A stretch of DNA of 12,404 nt from Candidatus Pacearchaeota archaeon (GTDB taxonomy: Archaea; Nanoarchaeota; Nanoarchaeia; Pacearchaeales; GW2011-AR1): assembly GCA_002690445.1 (NCBI GenBank), contig NZER01000343.1, positions 1-12,404 on the forward strand, written 5' to 3'. Both the position numbers and the translations under genes were made by a program. The notes under the pieces were generated by a model. The model saw nothing but the letters and a program-made list of their open reading frames with translations. It searched no databases and had not been told where the DNA came from. Below, piece after piece: positions 5,982-11,218 of the stretch (position 1 is the stretch's first letter; each line of letters begins with the position of its first letter).

Positions 5982-6893
5982 TTAGCTATCCTTCCCGGCC
6001 CTGCTCAGGATGAGATCAGCGGCTTTCTGTGCCTTGCTGGCGGCACTCAGTGCCATAGTGTAGTCAGCTTCGAGAACCTTCAGCCAGCTTTGAATGTATG
6101 CGGCTGAGTTCTGGATGGTTTTGTTCTCAATGCCCAGCTCCGCGCAGAGAAACGCATTGCCAAACTCCGCGACGAGTTCCTCTTTGCTGTATCGTTCGGA
6201 GCCGAAGTGTGCAGGGCCGGAGCCCTCTTCAAGCCTGCCTAGCAGGCTCTTGTGGCCTGTCGAGTGTGCCAGCTCGTGGAAGAGTGTTGAGTAGTATTCC
6301 TCTTTGCCCTCGAATTGTGATTGCTTCGGCATGTGTACCTCATGCCTTGCGGGCACGTAGAACGCCCTGTCGCCGCCGTTATGGTCCATAGTGGGCCCAC
6401 CGTTGGAGATGTAGGCGGCGGCTATAGTTTCAGCTGCTTCGATAGCATTGAACGTATCCACCGGGCTGTCATTGACGAGCTCACGCTTTGGAAGGTTGAG
6501 CCCCTCGCACTGGTCCACGTTGAAGATGGTATACATGCGGAATACAAAGCGCCTTGATATTTTTGGCTTGCCTTTATCGTCAAGCTCTGGAAGCTCTTCG
6601 GTTTCTACCTTCCAGAATTGCACAAGCGTGCCCTTTTCGCCCTTTCTGACATTGCCGCCGAGCTTCTGCGCCTGCTTATAACTGAGCCACGCCTGTGAAC
6701 CGTAGCCGTTCATAGCACCCACCGCCCACAAACTGAAAACATTGATACCCCGATACTTCTTGCCTGTTACGGCGTTGTGGGGAAGTGCGTTGCCCACTGG
6801 TGCATTCCACGGCTTATGCCATGGCGGCGTGCCCCGTTGCAGCGCTTCGATGATGACCCGCTGGATTGCTTCGTACTGTGCCCGTGTTGCCAT
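5982..6893 (-). CDS. ardC: ArdC-like antirestriction protein with zincin domain
   Basis: A 303-residue protein, close to the usual ArdC length. The N-terminal half (YEAIQRVIIEALQRGTPPWH, GKKYRGINVFSLW, QAWLSYKQAQKLGGNVRKGE) is the ArdC ssDNA-binding domain (DUF1738). The C-terminal half holds FHELAHSTGH (HExxH at 206-210, H214) and KEELVAEFGNAFLC (E239/E243), the zinc-metallopeptidase motifs of the family. ArdC proteins protect incoming DNA from host restriction during plasmid entry, and related proteins occur in phages. All metal ligands are present. GGAAGGAGG lies about 8 bases before ATG 6893. Early-operon placement fits a role soon after DNA entry. The family call is firm; the antirestriction role here is inferred from family members. 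Confidence 0.92.
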   Translation of the reverse strand: MATRAQYEAIQRVIIEALQRGTPPWHKPWNAPVGNALPHNAVTGKKYRGINVFSLWAVGAMNGYGSQAWLSYKQAQKLGGNVRKGEKGTLVQFWKVETEELPELDDKGKPKISRRFVFRMYTIFNVDQCEGLNLPKRELVNDSPVDTFNAIEAAETIAAAYISNGGPTMDHNGGDRAFYVPARHEVHMPKQSQFEGKEEYYSTLFHELAHSTGHKSLLGRLEEGSGPAHFGSERYSKEELVAEFGNAFLCAELGIENKTIQNSAAYIQSWLKVLEADYTMALSAASKAQKAADLILSRAGKDS

Positions 6894-6937
6894 TTCCTTT
6901 TCCTCCTTCCATGTTATAGTTTGTTTCCTAGTGAAGG

Positions 6938-6971
6938 CCGATAACTATAGGAATCCCCTTGAACCTATCGG
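6938..6971 (-). repeat. intergenic inverted repeat upstream of ardC-like gene
   Basis: CCGATA and TATCGG are separated by 22 bases in the 89-base gap before the antirestriction gene. A competing pair, ATAGG/CCTAT, uses bases from both arms, so two exclusive folds are possible. There is no U tract, so it is not a simple terminator. Confidence 0.4.
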
Positions 6972-6982
6972 ACCCGCATCTA

Positions 6983-7276
6983 TTACCACCTAAAGTCGAT
7001 TTCGCCAACCATGGTGGAGACATTGTCACAGGCGTCAACCATGCCCTCTATGATCTGCATCGCTACTTCGACTTTCTCAGTCTTCACCATTATGATCTGC
7101 ATCGCGGGGCCTCGTTTCCCAATTAGGAGTTGATATGTTTGCTCCAAGAGGGAATCCCGAAGTTCCTCAAGTTCACCCTGTAAATCTCGGAGTTTATCCA
7201 CGCCTGGACTCATACTTGCAACGGCTAACAAAACACGCCTAGCTCTTTCCTCCGGCTTGCTCATTCTCTTTGTCAT
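6983..7276 (-). CDS. hypothetical helical protein
   Basis: A 97-residue, mostly helical protein I do not recognise. Residues 28-50 (KLRDLQGELEELRDSLLEQT) look like a short coiled coil. Two AMQII segments 14 residues apart come from an exact 15-base repeat at 42-base spacing (7049-7063 and 7091-7105), a sign of an internal duplication. GGGGGC lies about 6 bases before ATG 7276; an internal ATG four codons later is possible. It lies two cistrons before nothing larger than ardC, and its role is unknown. Confidence 0.7.
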   Translation of the reverse strand: MTKRMSKPEERARRVLLAVASMSPGVDKLRDLQGELEELRDSLLEQTYQLLIGKRGPAMQIIMVKTEKVEVAMQIIEGMVDACDNVSTMVGEIDFRW

Positions 7277-7340
7277 ATTTGCGCCCCCTTTCTATGTATT
7301 CAATTGGCCCAAACCTGGTGATTCATCGAGCCGGAGATTC

Positions 7341-7778
7341 TCAGTCGCTGCACGTTGGGCAGGTCATTGCGTTCGGCCCAAGGTCTCGCCCACACTCAGG
7401 GCATCCCTCGTGGTACATACGGATGCCCTCTGCTAGGCTATCCGCATCGGCCCAGTCTGCTGCCGCGCCCCATGCAATGCCGATACGCCCTAGGCTATGT
7501 ATGTACAGTGCCTCTCCGCACCCGTTGTTATTGATCAGTAGACCCCCCTTCTCCTCATCTACCTGGACGATTGTAGCCGTCTCGATGCCCTCCTCCCCGC
7601 ACTCCAGTGCGGCCTCCATCTCCTCGCGTAGGTCGATAGCCGTCAACGTCTCTCCAGGGTAGTAGACATACCCTATCCCTCCTGGCGGGTCACTCGGCCT
7701 ATCCAAGTTGCCAAAATCCCCGTATATGTGTACGCTATGACTCTCATCGTCACTACTCCTCAACTGTTTAGCCATCAT
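7341..7778 (-). CDS. hypothetical protein with C-terminal zinc ribbon
   Basis: A 145-residue acidic protein. The last 20 residues hold CPECGRDLGPNAMTCPTC, a textbook double-CPxC zinc ribbon. The body has GGIGYVYYPGETLTAIDLRE, a glutamate-rich helix and GGLLINNNGCGEALYI, with no family I recognise. The first ATG at 7778 overlaps the upstream stop as ATGA; a second ATG follows at once. The ribosome binding site is the AAAGGAGAGAG of the 25-base repeat. It may bind nucleic acid or a host factor; this is inference from the ribbon only. Confidence 0.75.
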   Translation of the reverse strand: MMAKQLRSSDDESHSVHIYGDFGNLDRPSDPPGGIGYVYYPGETLTAIDLREEMEAALECGEEGIETATIVQVDEEKGGLLINNNGCGEALYIHSLGRIGIAWGAAADWADADSLAEGIRMYHEGCPECGRDLGPNAMTCPTCSD

Positions 7779-7963
7779 TCACTCTCTCCTTTCGCATTGG
7801 CTAGGAGTTGCTTTATCTCTGCAATCGTATCTCTCACCCCATCTATGTTGCACTCGTCTGCATTGGTATCAAAGCCCTCGACCAGCAACCAGTTGATATC
7901 AGCAAGAGCATTTTCCAAGGTGGCTCTCCACGGCCCTGGTGTATGTACTGTCGAGTCACTCAT
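7775..7963 (-). CDS. short HTPGPW-motif phage protein
   Basis: A 62-residue protein. HTPGPW at residues 7-12 is the hallmark of a very common phage protein family whose full-length members continue to an N-A-R-L-I-A-A-A-P block. Here that block is absent: after the motif comes a helix (ENALADINWLLVEGF) and then IAEIKQLLANAKGESE. It looks like an HTPGPW head joined to a different tail, and the tail shares 25 bases of DNA with the gene at 5475-5705. Both stop and start are coupled to neighbours by ATGA. No function is established for the family. Confidence 0.75.
   Translation of the reverse strand: MSDSTVHTPGPWRATLENALADINWLLVEGFDTNADECNIDGVRDTIAEIKQLLANAKGESE
7779..7803 (-). repeat. gene-end/ribosome-binding-site repeat, copy 2
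   Basis: Exact 25-base match to 5479-5503. It encodes the ANAKGES end of the short HTPGPW gene and provides the ribosome binding site of the gene at 7341-7778. Confidence 0.9.
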
Positions 7964-8316
7964 GCTATGGCCTCCTCCGTTTCTAGATTCAGTATGTATG
8001 TATACGTGTCAATCGCAAAGTCGAACAGCTCTATATTGGAGTCGAAATACCTCTTGAGGAGTGCCTCCCACTCCAGATCATCTGTCACTAGTGTGTTAAG
8101 GAACCCCTCCAGGATGTCCAGAAGTGCTGGGGCAGAGGCTATGAGCCTCGCGTTGGCAGGAGTTTCATGCCAATCTGGCGGGACAATGTTTGCAATCACC
8201 CCTCGCTGATCTCCAATTGGCCCCGTAATGCAAAACGAGCCATCGCCCACTCGTGGGTCACCTTCAGTGGAGCTATGCAGCTCCCATGGTCCTGGTGTAT
8301 GTCCTGTAGCTTTCAT
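7960..8316 (-). CDS. HTPGPW-motif phage protein, full length
   Basis: A 118-residue protein. HTPGPW at residues 6-11 and NARLIASAPALLDILE at about 77-92 are the two signatures of a widespread phage family, separated by a beta region (GSFCITGPIGDQRGVIANIV). The C-terminal extension (LLKRYFDSNIELFDFAIDTY) is less typical. The function of the family is not established. The start is ATG 8316, with AAAGGAG 9 bases upstream, itself within the 3' end of the upstream gene. The stop overlaps the short HTPGPW gene, which makes a tandem pair. Confidence 0.85.
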   Translation of the reverse strand: MKATGHTPGPWELHSSTEGDPRVGDGSFCITGPIGDQRGVIANIVPPDWHETPANARLIASAPALLDILEGFLNTLVTDDLEWEALLKRYFDSNIELFDFAIDTYTYILNLETEEAIA

Positions 8317-8318
8317 AG

Positions 8319-8341
8319 TCACGCTCCTTTCCAATTAGCTA
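8319..8341 (-). repeat. gene-end/ribosome-binding-site repeat, degenerate copy 3
   Basis: This stretch resembles 5479-5503 with a two-base gap and several changes. It too encodes a gene end (IANWKGA) and contains the AAAGGAG used by the next gene. Confidence 0.5.
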
Positions 8342-8498
8342 TATAGTTCTTGAGATCAGCTGCCAGCTCGTTGAGCTGGTCACCGTTCAGGTTCTTGAGA
8401 TCAAGGACAGCGTCAAGCACATCCTGTAAGGTGACGCCTTGGTCTAGCATAAATGCCTTTAGTTTTTCTTGGTCGGGCTTTATCCTCAGGATTACCAT
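8319..8498 (-). CDS. 59-residue hypothetical helical protein
   Basis: A 59-residue protein beginning MVILRIKPDQEKLKAFMLDQ and continuing through VTLQDVLDAVLDLKNLNGDQ to a C-terminal NYIANWKGA. It is soluble and predicted helical, and I do not recognise it. GAGG lies about 6 bases before ATG 8498; the start overlaps the upstream stop by 7 bases, and only 2 bases separate its stop from the next ATG. Its last codons (IANWKGA) and the ribosome binding site they contain are a degenerate form of the 25-base repeat that ends two other genes. Confidence 0.72.
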   Translation of the reverse strand: MVILRIKPDQEKLKAFMLDQGVTLQDVLDAVLDLKNLNGDQLNELAADLKNYIANWKGA

Positions 8499-8689
8499 CT
8501 CGACCTCGTTGCTTTCATCTGCGACACGTCATATTGATAGCCGTTTCCGTACTCTCCCCCTGTGCAATCAAGTTCAACCCCAGCATCTCCCATAGCGTAT
8601 GAAATCTCTACCGCTTCCCGTTTGCTGTCGGCCTCGATCACTCTGGTGTACCGTAGTTTGACTGTCCATTTCACTTCATACTCTGCCAT
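8492..8689 (-). CDS. hypothetical protein of about 65 residues
   Basis: A 65-residue protein (MAEYEVKWTVKLRYTRVIEA, then DSKREAVEISYAMGD). Alternating beta strands and one helix suggest a small beta-alpha-beta fold like many phage accessory proteins that begin with a Y-x-V-x-W-T-V strand. No family can be named. ATG 8689 was chosen because GGAAGG lies 5 bases before it; a GTG two codons earlier overlaps that site. The ribosome binding site is the last part of RNA element A. Confidence 0.72.
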   Translation of the reverse strand: MAEYEVKWTVKLRYTRVIEADSKREAVEISYAMGDAGVELDCTGGEYGNGYQYDVSQMKATRSRW

Positions 8690-8775
8690 GCTCACCTTCC
8701 AAACCCCTCAGATTTGACCCTCGCCTTGGGACGGGGTCTGGGGCTTACAGGGGCCGGAGCCCCCGCCCTCACCTA
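8690..8775 (-). promoter_or_regulatory. structured intergenic RNA element, copy A
   Basis: On the minus strand it runs from TAGGTGAG (the TAG is the stop of the upstream gene) to GAGGGGTTTGGAAGGTGAGC. It has the same helices as copy B with different bases: hairpin GGGGC/GCCCC with a TCCG loop (8750-8763), helix AAGCCCC/GGGGTTT including a G-U pair (around 8701-8707 and 8740-8746), and hairpin GACCC/GGGTC (8716-8738) with CAAGG in the loop. The changed bases keep the pairing, which supports an RNA structure. It ends at the ribosome binding site of the next gene. Confidence 0.65.
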
Positions 8776-8988
8776 GCTTTCCCTATCACTTGATGTTTGG
8801 CAGTCAGGGCACAGCAAGCCATCGACAACCACAGCAATGGATGGCCCATCTGTGTTATAGCTTTGCCATCCCAGGGTCAGGATAGCGTCCGCCCCACTTG
8901 GATATGCGCCTGCCAGCTCCGAAGTTTCATTCCCGCAATTCGTGCATAATTGCCCAATGTCTACCTTCAACTCGCTGATATTCATCAT
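8773..8988 (-). CDS. small double-CxxC protein
   Basis: A 71-residue protein with CTNC at about 14-17 and CPDC at about 61-64, separated by a glycine-rich, beta-prone region (AILTLGWQSYNTDGPSIAVV). This is a zinc-ribbon layout with a long insert. The first of two adjacent ATGs (8988) overlaps the upstream stop as ATGA; AAGGAG lies 7 bases upstream. The stop codon is the first triplet of RNA element A. Function unknown. Confidence 0.75.
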   Translation of the reverse strand: MMNISELKVDIGQLCTNCGNETSELAGAYPSGADAILTLGWQSYNTDGPSIAVVVDGLLCPDCQTSSDRES

Positions 8989-9257
8989 GCTGTTACTCCT
9001 TCCACGGTGTAGGTTTCTATAATCTCGTGGCAATCGCCACATGCCAGGTATTGTGTAGGGTTTTCTGATAAGAATCCTTCATCGAATTCCTGCCATTCGT
9101 CAATGTCGAATAGTGGATGTACTCTGTTGCCTTCACGGTCATCTGGTAGAAAATAATCGGATAACCCTCGCATTTTGGTGAATTTCTCACCAAATGTATT
9201 CTCTGTGCAGTCTATGCAATGGACGTCAGCTTCGTATGTGTAGGCAATTACTCTCAT
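8985..9257 (-). CDS. conserved phage-type CxxC protein
   Basis: A 90-residue protein starting MRVIAYTYEADVHCIDCTEN, with a second pair at LACGDCHEII. The middle has DDREGNRVHPLFDIDEWQEF. The order (an AYTYEAD-x2-C-x2-C start, a D-x-E-G-N-x-V-H-P-x-F-D core, then CGxC) is one I associate with phage and plasmid hypothetical proteins. Four cysteines could hold one zinc. The start is coupled to the previous gene by ATGA and the stop to the next in the same way. Function not established. Confidence 0.8.
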   Translation of the reverse strand: MRVIAYTYEADVHCIDCTENTFGEKFTKMRGLSDYFLPDDREGNRVHPLFDIDEWQEFDEGFLSENPTQYLACGDCHEIIETYTVEGVTA

Positions 9258-9487
9258 ACTGTTACCTCACGATTTGCTAGGAATTGTTCAACCGCCTCTT
9301 GCAGTGATACAGTGATGGTAAGTTGATCATTCTCACCAAGTTGGTGATCCTTCATGGCTTGCGTGAACCATCTGCCTTGCATGACAGAGTTGACGGCTCC
9401 TCTTGGAGTGTGAGCGCTGACCCCTACTACGTCATAATCATCCCCGCTTCTTTCAAACCAGTAGCTAACTAGGTACTCTCGTTTCAT
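9254..9487 (-). CDS. hypothetical protein
   Basis: A 77-residue protein (MKREYLVSYWFERSGDDYDV, then SAHTPRGAVNSVMQGRWF, DQLTITVSLQEAVEQFLANR). It has the beta-strand start and single central helix seen in many small phage accessory proteins; I cannot name a family. The start is ATG 9487, with GGAGG about 7 bases upstream; an upstream in-frame start has no such site and would run into the microprotein gene at 9516-9575. The stop overlaps the next gene by ATGA. Confidence 0.75.
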   Translation of the reverse strand: MKREYLVSYWFERSGDDYDVVGVSAHTPRGAVNSVMQGRWFTQAMKDHQLGENDQLTITVSLQEAVEQFLANREVTV

Positions 9488-9515
9488 TGTTACACCTCCG
9501 ATTGTTTTGATTAGG

Positions 9516-9575
9516 TTATTCGCACGTATGGTCAAGCACTGTACCGATAGGCGTGTTGCAGTGATTGCAACGCAT
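9516..9575 (-). CDS. 19-residue Cys/His microprotein (tentative)
   Basis: The peptide is MRCNHCNTPIGTVLDHTCE: CNHC, then H-x-C, so four potential zinc ligands in 19 residues. AAGGGGGC lies about 5 bases before ATG 9575, the same form of ribosome binding site used by the genes at 5960 and 7276. It fills a gap of 116 bases between two longer genes. At this length an open frame alone proves nothing; the case is the ribosome binding site plus the metal-site pattern. Confidence 0.45.
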   Translation of the reverse strand: MRCNHCNTPIGTVLDHTCE

Positions 9576-9603
9576 AGCTTGCCCCCTTCTGAGATAGCAT
9601 AGG

Positions 9604-9903
9604 TTATTGTTTGATTCGGCTTAGTGTTACTCTACGGCCACTACCCCACGGGATAACATCCCCCTGAGGACAAGTGACAAACCATTTATAGTTCTTCTGA
9701 TAGACTCCAAATCCCAACCCAAACTGTGACGCCGTTTGATTCATGCGTAGCTTTGTGGTTTGGGTTTTGTATCCGCCGTGATCTAACGTAATCCATTGAT
9801 TGTCAAACTGGACCACGTCAGTATCCCAGTACCTTACATAAATTCTTCCATTGATGGATTCAATAGTCGTCATATGTCTACCAATTCTGTTGGTTTGCGC
9901 CAT
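9604..9903 (-). CDS. conserved phage-type hypothetical protein
   Basis: A 99-residue beta-rich protein. The central stretch (WITLDHGGYKTQTTKLRMNQ, then FGLGFGVYQKNYKWFV) is familiar from hypothetical proteins in phage genomes: a GG-x-x-T-x-T-T-K-x-R-M-N-Q block followed by G-x-x-V-x-Q-x-x-x-x-W. No function is known to me. AAGGAG lies 8 bases before ATG 9903, immediately after a terminator-like hairpin. The nearest upstream gene is 124 bases away, so this gene could be attenuated relative to the first two in the operon. Confidence 0.78.
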   Translation of the reverse strand: MAQTNRIGRHMTTIESINGRIYVRYWDTDVVQFDNQWITLDHGGYKTQTTKLRMNQTASQFGLGFGVYQKNYKWFVTCPQGDVIPWGSGRRVTLSRIKQ

Positions 9904-9917
9904 TGTGCAGACTCCTT

Positions 9918-9952
9918 AAAATAAAATAGGCACAGGGTAAACCTTTGTGCCT
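9918..9952 (-). terminator. terminator or attenuator-like hairpin
   Basis: On the minus strand AGGCACA and TGTGCCT (9952-9928) pair across an 11-base loop, then ATTTTATTTTA follows. The U tract is broken by single As, and the ribosome binding site of the next gene begins directly after. It may reduce, not end, transcription from the strong upstream promoter. Confidence 0.55.
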
Positions 9953-10027
9953 TTGGTTATTCCATCCACTTTTGCTTCGATGCAAGGTAGGCGGTCACCT
10001 AATTGTGGCGGGTCATTGACCCACTGA

Positions 10028-10357
10028 CTATTTATTCATAGGCGCCTCACAGTACAGGCATGTCTTATCTGTCATCTTAGGGGCAGCACCTACACGACGG
10101 GTGCGACCTGTGAACGCTGGGTGAGCGTGCGTCCGTCCGTTGTAGTACCACATTCTCATCGACTTGCCCACAACCCTAGGTGTAGCTCCTATCCACTGAC
10201 CGTCTGGGCCTATACCACTGATACCATCCCACATGCTACGGACATTCCAACTACCATTGGCGCGGTTATTTAGTTCGGCAGCTTCAAGCTCCGTAACTTG
10301 TCGCGCTTGTTGGTAGTTGGCCATCCGTTGTTTTGATCTTTCGGAATGCTTGCTCAT
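10028..10357 (-). CDS. basic hypothetical protein with C-terminal CxxC
   Basis: A 109-residue basic protein. The N-terminus (MSKHSERSKQRMANYQQARQ) is helical and basic; the centre has GSWNVRSMWDGISGIGPDGQ; then a basic stretch (TGRTRRVGAAPK) precedes a terminal CLYCEAPM. One CxxC alone cannot complete a zinc site, unless histidines at 76-78 help or it dimerises. ATG 10357 overlaps the upstream stop as ATGA. As the second gene after the strong leftward promoter, it is likely expressed early. Not a family I recognise. Confidence 0.75.
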   Translation of the reverse strand: MSKHSERSKQRMANYQQARQVTELEAAELNNRANGSWNVRSMWDGISGIGPDGQWIGATPRVVGKSMRMWYYNGRTHAHPAFTGRTRRVGAAPKMTDKTCLYCEAPMNK

Positions 10358-10539
10358 TTGCTTCGTTCTCTTCCAACCATAGATAGATACTTTTTGAAAT
10401 CTCCACTACCAAAACCACCAAGAGCTTTCCATATCTTGGCTGAGCAACGCACACAGACAATAAACTTGCTAACACTCTGTGGCACTAGGTTGCTGTCGAT
10501 CGTAACGTTCACATATTTCCCACAATCCCGACAATTCAT
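10354..10539 (-). CDS. first gene of leftward operon, small double-CxxC protein
   Basis: A 61-residue protein: MNCRDCGKYVNVTIDSNLVP, then FIVCVRCSAKIWKALGGFGS and a basic tail. CRDC (3-6) and CVRC (about 28-31) form a compact zinc-ribbon pattern. GGAAGGAGGTGA lies 7 bases before ATG 10539, about as strong a ribosome binding site as exists; an upstream in-frame start ignores this and lies on the promoter -10 side. It is the first gene after the promoter at 10576-10604. Early, strongly expressed phage proteins of this type often bind host factors; that is inference. Confidence 0.78.
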   Translation of the reverse strand: MNCRDCGKYVNVTIDSNLVPQSVSKFIVCVRCSAKIWKALGGFGSGDFKKYLSMVGRERSK

Positions 10540-10560
10540 CTGGTCACCTCCTTCCCTGCA

Positions 10561-10573
10561 GGCTGATACAGCC
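10561..10573 (-). promoter_or_regulatory. short hairpin at the predicted 5' end of the leftward transcript
   Basis: GGCTG-TAT-CAGCC forms a perfect 5-bp stem right at the expected start site of the promoter at 10576-10604. It could be an operator or a 5' stabilising hairpin. Confidence 0.45.
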
Positions 10574-10575
10574 GG

Positions 10576-10604
10576 AGCATAACACACCATTTGCTGTATG
10601 TCAA
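10576..10604 (-). promoter_or_regulatory. strong sigma70-type promoter of the leftward operon
   Basis: TTGACA (10604-10599), a 17-base spacer, then TATGCT (10581-10576), with an extended TGT just before the -10 box. Expected start near 10569, leaving a leader of about 30 bases to the ATG at 10539. The 9-mer CATAGTCTA, shared with the internal promoter at 5110-5139, lies just upstream of the -35 box. Confidence 0.8.
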
Positions 10605-10655
10605 GCCCTTAGACTATGGTATAGCTGCCAGCTACTGGGGCCGTTGACGCCACTT

Positions 10656-10786
10656 GGCACTGAGACTGTGGCGGTCGGGACCGTGTCCTTGTGCCAACGA
10701 CTCTAACAAAACTAGCACCCAGGGCACTGTGGGCACTGGCACTTGTGCACTAGTGCCGCATTGTGCACAAGAGAAACAAAGCACAA
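10656..10786. repeat. GGCACT and TTGTGC repeat cluster
   Basis: GGCACT occurs at 10656, 10723, 10732 and 10738, with its complement AGTGCC at 10752. TTGTGC occurs at 10689, 10743 and 10761, with its complement GCACAA at 10765 and 10781. Bases 10738-10757 are an inverted repeat with GGCACT/AGTGCC arms, and 10761-10770 is the palindrome TTGTGCACAA. Confidence 0.6.
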
Positions 10787-10916
10787 GGAACCGAAGGCGC
10801 GCGTGCCCAGATATGCCCCCCCGTTACGGTTGACAGCGACAGGAACAGCTTGCTGTGACTGGATGCTGATTCTATTACTTTTGTTCTTTGAGGGGGTATG
10901 GCTTAGAGATATTGAT

Positions 10917-11176
10917 ACTTTACTGGGGATACCCCTGCCAGACTTTTGCTGTTAAAGGCATCCGTTGACAGATGCATCATGGTTCCTGTACTTTACTGGG
11001 TAAAGTAGAGTAATGTTACGGGTAAAGTTCCAGGATTCGTAGCTGGATCAGAAAACTTTACTGGGTAAAGTGGGGTAAAGTGGGGTAAGGGTAAAGTTAA
11101 TTCAGTGACATTACTGTAACTAGTAACTTACTTTACCTTACCCTATACCCCCCTTAAGGGGGGGGTAAGGTAAAGT
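10917..11176. repeat. GTAAAGT/ACTTTAC iteron array
   Basis: The heptamer occurs ten times. ACTTTAC is at 10917, 10990, 11055 and 11130; GTAAAGT is at 11000, 11022, 11065, 11075, 11091 and 11170. Two pairs form the identical 17-bp palindrome ACTTTACTGGGTAAAGT at 10990-11006 and 11055-11071. From 11065 the repeats run tandem at 10-bp spacing, one DNA turn. About 0.03 copies are expected by chance in this length. Confidence 0.9.
10965..10994 (+). promoter_or_regulatory. possible rightward promoter overlapping an iteron palindrome
   Basis: TTGACA at 10965-10970, 18 bases, then TACTTT at 10989-10994, a poor -10 box with three of six matches. The first 17-bp palindrome covers the -10 box, as an operator would. 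It is the best rightward candidate for the packaging genes, but weak. Confidence 0.3.
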
Positions 11177-11200
11177 AGTAAGGTACTGTAACCAGTAACT
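11112..11200. repeat. 17-bp direct repeats flanking the long hairpin
   Basis: TACTGTAACTAGTAACT at 11112-11128 and TACTGTAACCAGTAACT at 11184-11200 match at 16 of 17 positions. They bracket the hairpin at 11129-11177 almost exactly. Each is itself nearly symmetric (TTACT...AGTAA). Confidence 0.8.
11129..11177. repeat. long two-part inverted repeat (hairpin)
   Basis: TACTTTACCTTACC (11129-11142) pairs perfectly with 11164-11177. Inside, CCCCCC (11148-11153) pairs with GGGGGG (11158-11163) around a TTAA loop; CTATA (11143-11147) is bulged. That is 20 base pairs in all. There is no U tract after it on either strand, so it is not an ordinary terminator. Both outer arms contain an iteron heptamer. 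Confidence 0.85.
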
Positions 11201-11218
11201 GTAAGGGGGAAACATTTC

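Larger units (their letters stand above)
10605..11218. other. non-coding divergent control region
   Basis: About 610 bases between the leftward operon and the packaging genes with no open frame backed by a ribosome binding site. It holds dense repeats, listed separately: GGCACT/TTGTGC elements on the left, GTAAAGT heptamers and a long hairpin on the right. The palindromes CGGTC-GG-GACCG (10672-10683) and ACAGCTTGCTGT (10845-10856) lie in it as well. Operator array, replication origin and packaging site are all possible. Confidence 0.7.

Noticed and set aside
10010..10022. Palindrome GGGTCA-A-TGACCC between two leftward genes
   Set aside because: Short, single copy, and not placed at a promoter or a U tract; no role can be supported.
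9916..10024. An open minus-strand frame with protein-like content (LGDRLPCIEAKVDG)
   Set aside because: It has no ATG, GTG or TTG start with a ribosome binding site, a stop lies just upstream, and about 35 codons open is not unusual by chance. A decayed or frameshifted gene cannot be excluded.
10743..10955. A 70-codon plus-strand open frame in the control region
   Set aside because: It starts at GTG with no ribosome binding site, has odd composition with repeated cysteines and leucines from repeat DNA, and crosses the repeat clusters.
10917..11176. CRISPR array
   Set aside because: Repeats are 7 to 17 bases, in both orientations, with irregular spacing and no spacer-sized unique segments.
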